DNA of 64,000 nucleotides. Origin: Eriocheir sinensis (Eukaryota > Arthropoda > Malacostraca > Decapoda > Varunidae). The stretch is taken from the NCBI RefSeq assembly GCF_024679095.1, contig NW_026110571.1, positions 23,501 to 87,500 on the forward strand. The letters run 5' to 3'. The notes beneath the pieces were generated by a model. The model saw nothing but the letters and a program-made list of their open reading frames with translations, ran no database searches and was not told the DNA's origin. A program made the translations under genes and the position numbers. Positions 61,262 to 64,000 of this stretch are shown one piece after another; position 1 is the first letter of the stretch, and every line of letters starts with the position of its first letter.

Positions 61262-61520
61262 GAACAAGTTAACTATAGCCGTTAGTTAGTCTTAGAATAT
61301 TGTTACGAGCTAGTTACTTCACTACGTCACAACTGCCCCTGAACCATTATATGAAGCATAAACGTATGTGAGATGGAGCCACACCGCTACCTACCAGGCA
61401 GTCACTCCAGGGCAAGCTCGCTGTACACTTAACCTTGCACCTGTTCCCTTCGCACTTGTAAATATAAACACTGCTGCACTGCTGCTACGTATCTCTACAC
61501 CAAGCTAACCAGAAAGTAGA
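61262..61520. other. Unique insert between two GGAAA arrays (possible solo LTR)
   Basis: About 260 bp of balanced composition interrupts an otherwise continuous purine array. It contains TGTTACGAGCTAG at 61301 and AACCA near 61511, compatible with TG..CA LTR ends, but I see no matching target duplication and no second copy. Weak. Confidence 0.25.
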
Positions 61521-61710
61521 GGAAATCAAAGGGAAGGAAAGGAAAGGAAAGGAGGGTAAAGGAAAGGAAAGGAAAGGAAGGGAAGGGAAGGAAATGACAG
61601 CAAAGGAATGGAAAGGAGGGTAAAGGAGAGGTAGATAAAGGAAAGGAAGGTAAAGGAAATGAAAGGAAAGGGAAGGAGAGGAAAGCAAAGGGAAGGGAAG
61701 GGAAGTAAAA
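61521..61710. repeat. GGAAA purine array
   Basis: Same repeat type as 61078-61260, with T interruptions; ends in a poly(A) stretch near 61709-61719. Confidence 0.9.
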
Positions 61711-62109
61711 AAAAAAAAATACCAGAATTGGAAAGGGGATATAGGAAGGAAGGAGGAGAGAGAAAAGAGGATAAAGAGAGGAACTGGAAGGAACGAAAGC
61801 GAATAGGATAGAATAATGATAAAAATAATAATAATAATAGTATTGAGTCAATAGGTATATTAATGAATGTCTTTGTCCACAGCTCCGAGAAATGAAGAAA
61901 GGAAGGAAGGAAGGAAGATAATCTCAGAAGACCCATACAGTCCCTTACATGTCCTTCATGTTATGTTACTACATTCCTGTACTCCCAAAGCCCGGCTCGG
62001 GGGGTCCAGCCGCAACACTCACAAGGTCCAGATGCAGACTGCGGCCACCACTTGAGCAGCCCGGCTGCTGTACGCCAATCCTTATTTACTTGTGTTCTTG
62101 TATCCTTAG

Positions 62110-62352
62110 GCCAGGTCAAAAGTAAAGTTTGGTGTGCATGGCCTCATTGCTCATCTCTGTTACACTGCCTGTGGAGGCAGGAATCCAGCACCCCAGGACA
62201 CAGGGAGACACTCAGACTACCACAGGGTGCCTCCCCAGGGGTCTCCAGGTCACCCAGACACAAAGAATGACCTGCATACTGACTGCCCAGGCCGGGATTC
62301 AAACCCTGGTCAGCGGATTGGTAGGTAGGCATGCCAGCCACAGCACCATGGA
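62110..62352 (-). mobile_element. tRNA-derived SINE
   Basis: On the minus strand: GGTGCTGTGGCTGGCATGCC (A-box-like), CCAGGGTTTGAATCCCGGCC (B box), then a body with GGGCAGTCAGTATGCAGG and CCTGGGGAGGCACCC. Layout parallels the SINE at 27640-27957. Confidence 0.65.
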
Positions 62353-62579
62353 GCCATGTATTATACTAGGACTTGGCACTGGTATCTTATGCTATTTATT
62401 CCTGGCTAGCTGGACACCAGAGAGATTTCCTGTATTAGTTAAATGGGTTTTCTGTTACATATTCCTTTCTTAGGTGTATCTTTTTATTGTTATTTAGTGA
62501 AGCAGCTCAAGGGAAACTGTTGTTGTTCTCGATGTTTTCTTCCTCTCTCTATTGTCATCTTTTTACCTCCCGTCCTCCC

Positions 62580-62582
<3 letters not shown>

Positions 62583-62637
<55 letters not shown>
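62583..62637. repeat. (CT)n microsatellite
   Basis: About 27 units. Confidence 0.96.
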
Positions 62638-62638
<1 letters not shown>

Positions 62639-62774
62639 ACCTTCCCATAAGCTAGGAAGGGAAGGGACAGAAAGGGTCACTTTGGCACTGTAAGCAGGCA
62701 CTCACTGGCACTAAAATAACATGAACAATACTTAGGGGACCTTAACTGCTAAGACTGGACTCTGGAAACTTGGA

Positions 62775-63019
62775 ATGTTTCGTTTAGTCGGCGCAACATA
62801 TGTGGTCATATGCCAGAGAGAGACAGGAGGGAAGGAATTTTAGGAGAAGGGAACAGATCCCAGGAGATGGGACACAACCCCCGATTCATATCTGGTACCC
62901 ATTCACTGTTGGGTGGACATGGGCGTAGGTTATCGGAAAAGCCGCCCACATTTTCCACTCCGGCCGGGAATTGAACCCGGGCTCCCCGAGTGTGCTAACC
63001 ACTGTACCACGAAGGCCCC
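62775..63019 (-). mobile_element. tRNA-derived SINE with a well-preserved head
   Basis: Minus strand from 63019: GGGGCCTTCGTGGTACAGTG, GGTTAGCACACTCGGGGAGC, then CCCGGGTTCAATTCCCGGCC. A box and B box (GGTTCAATTCC) are both near consensus; the anticodon arm is deleted. The body continues with GGAAAATGTGGGCGGC and TGAATGGGTACCAGATATG to about 62775. The clearest Pol III promoter pair in the window. Confidence 0.8.
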
Positions 63020-63299
63020 GACTGGACTCTGGAGCTGTCCCTAAGAGCTGATGGACTGGGTGTAATGAAAGACTATGTTCCCTGTTGTAAACCTTGCAGA
63101 GTAGAGTGGGACAGATATATTAAGCTATCTTTTTCCTCTCCCATCTCTCCAGTCTCTCTCTTTCTTCATTCTTTTCCATTGCCTTGAGCTTTCTAATTTA
63201 CTGTTGAAATAATGAAAAGAAAAAAAAAATGAACTGAAACAGATATAGTACATGACTTTTTGGAATGGACGAAAATGGTGTTAAGTCTTGCATATGGAG

Positions 63300-63775
63300 T
63301 TGAGGCATGTTTCACCTCCACCACACAACACCACTATAGACACTATTTTTTCATCACCACTGCCTTCAACACTGCCACACCACTAAAGATGCATATTTCC
63401 AACACCATTAGGTATAGAGATCATCACCACCACGGCTATCAACACCAATTTTCATCACCACCAACACGAGTACCCCCACCATCAACACAGAACCTCTAGA
63501 AAGGCCTATATTTCATCACCACTGCCTTCACCACCACCACAAAGGCTATCAAGTCCAATTTTCATCACCACCAGTGCAATCAACACCACACATGCTATTT
63601 ATTTTTAGTACAGCTACACCGTTCACCACTCATCTTTCATCACCATTTAAAAGAGGCTAATTCTCGACACCACCACAGACTGACATCACCACCACTTCAT
63701 CACTACACACTAGCACCCCTAACAATGCTTCTCATCACTGTCATTAACACTTTTAACACCACCACCACCACCTCT
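63300..63775. repeat. Degenerate CACCA/CATCAC-rich low-complexity DNA
   Basis: Repeated CATCACCACC and CAACACCA motifs with no fixed period. The window ends at 64000 with no further gene visible. Confidence 0.7.
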
Positions 63776-64000
63776 CAGGACTGTAATTTTGGCAGATATT
63801 TTGGGGGTCTAGAAGGCATCCTCAGGTGGGGGAAATTTTTGAAAACCCAGCACTCTTCGGTGCATTTTTAGGCCAATGCAGAAAATATTTGGGAATCTCT
63901 ATCCAGCCCCCAGGAATTATAACACTGCCACTGAAAACACCGCGGGCCCACCACCAGGCCACTGACCAAAGCCTGCCGCTGCTATAGGCTAGGACATAAC

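Noticed and set aside
61301..61515. Solo LTR
   Set aside because: TG..CA-like ends exist, but there is no matching target duplication or second copy; kept only as a low-confidence note.
62950..63019. Functional tRNA gene on the minus strand
   Set aside because: A and B boxes are good, but the anticodon arm is missing and the sequence continues into a SINE body.

Overview
The window looks like repeat-dense arthropod DNA, most likely a decapod crustacean. The grounds are very long (CT)n/(GA)n, (TA)n and (CA)n microsatellites, many decayed CR1-like non-LTR retrotransposons, tRNA-headed SINEs, a Ty3/Gypsy element, and split eukaryotic genes with GT..AG introns. The species call is inference. I found no intact cellular gene. 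The only host-gene sequence recognised is a two-exon, frameshifted relic of serine palmitoyltransferase subunit 2 (about 34.8-35.4 kb, minus strand).

Layout. 0-6.8 kb: microsatellites, a deleted CR1-like LINE (LINE A copy 1), a small inverted-repeat element carrying four TGACGTCA palindromes, and T-rich tandem repeats. 6.87-17.19 kb: the main object, a DNA transposon with two convergent multi-exon genes. The plus-strand gene encodes a SAP + SWIM zinc finger + YqaJ-type (lambda-exonuclease-like) nuclease. The minus-strand gene encodes a THAP + helix-turn-helix + DDE transposase. This pairing resembles ISL2EU-type (PIF/Harbinger-related) transposons. Candidate terminal inverted repeats bound the element, and it sits inside the 3' end of another LINE (LINE G) whose two pieces lie outside the two ends. 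A further LINE (LINE F) is nested in the gap between the two genes, within a (CA)n tract. Both transposon genes carry frameshifts, so this copy looks dead as assembled.

19-32 kb: mostly microsatellites, two tRNA-derived SINEs, an inverted pair of an unnamed ~350 bp repeat, a CR1 3' fragment, a CT/GA giant palindrome, GGAAA arrays and a 28-bp minisatellite. 32-35.5 kb: LINE fragments, including a chimeric junction, and the SPT relic. 35.5-39.5 kb: the most complete LINE (LINE A copy 2), with an ORF1 that joins a Cys-rich head, a 28-residue coiled-coil duplication and a GDSL/SGNH esterase, and an ORF2 with endonuclease and reverse transcriptase. 39.5-41.6 kb: two minisatellites upstream of that LINE, then microsatellites. 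41.6-50 kb: more LINE fragments and a 3.4 kb 36-bp minisatellite that is open in several frames without being a gene. 51.1-57.5 kb: a complete-length but mutated Ty3/Gypsy element (minus strand) with LTRs, a tRNA-Leu-type primer site, a polypurine tract and a 4-bp target duplication. 57.7-59.7 kb: LINE A copy 3, bracketed by (GA)n. 60-64 kb: dispersed repeats, a perfect hairpin, SINEs and low-complexity DNA.

Functionally the window is a stack of nested mobile DNA. Two patterns recur: LINEs bordered by simple repeats (LINE A by TC, LINE F by CA), and tandem arrays that mimic long open reading frames.
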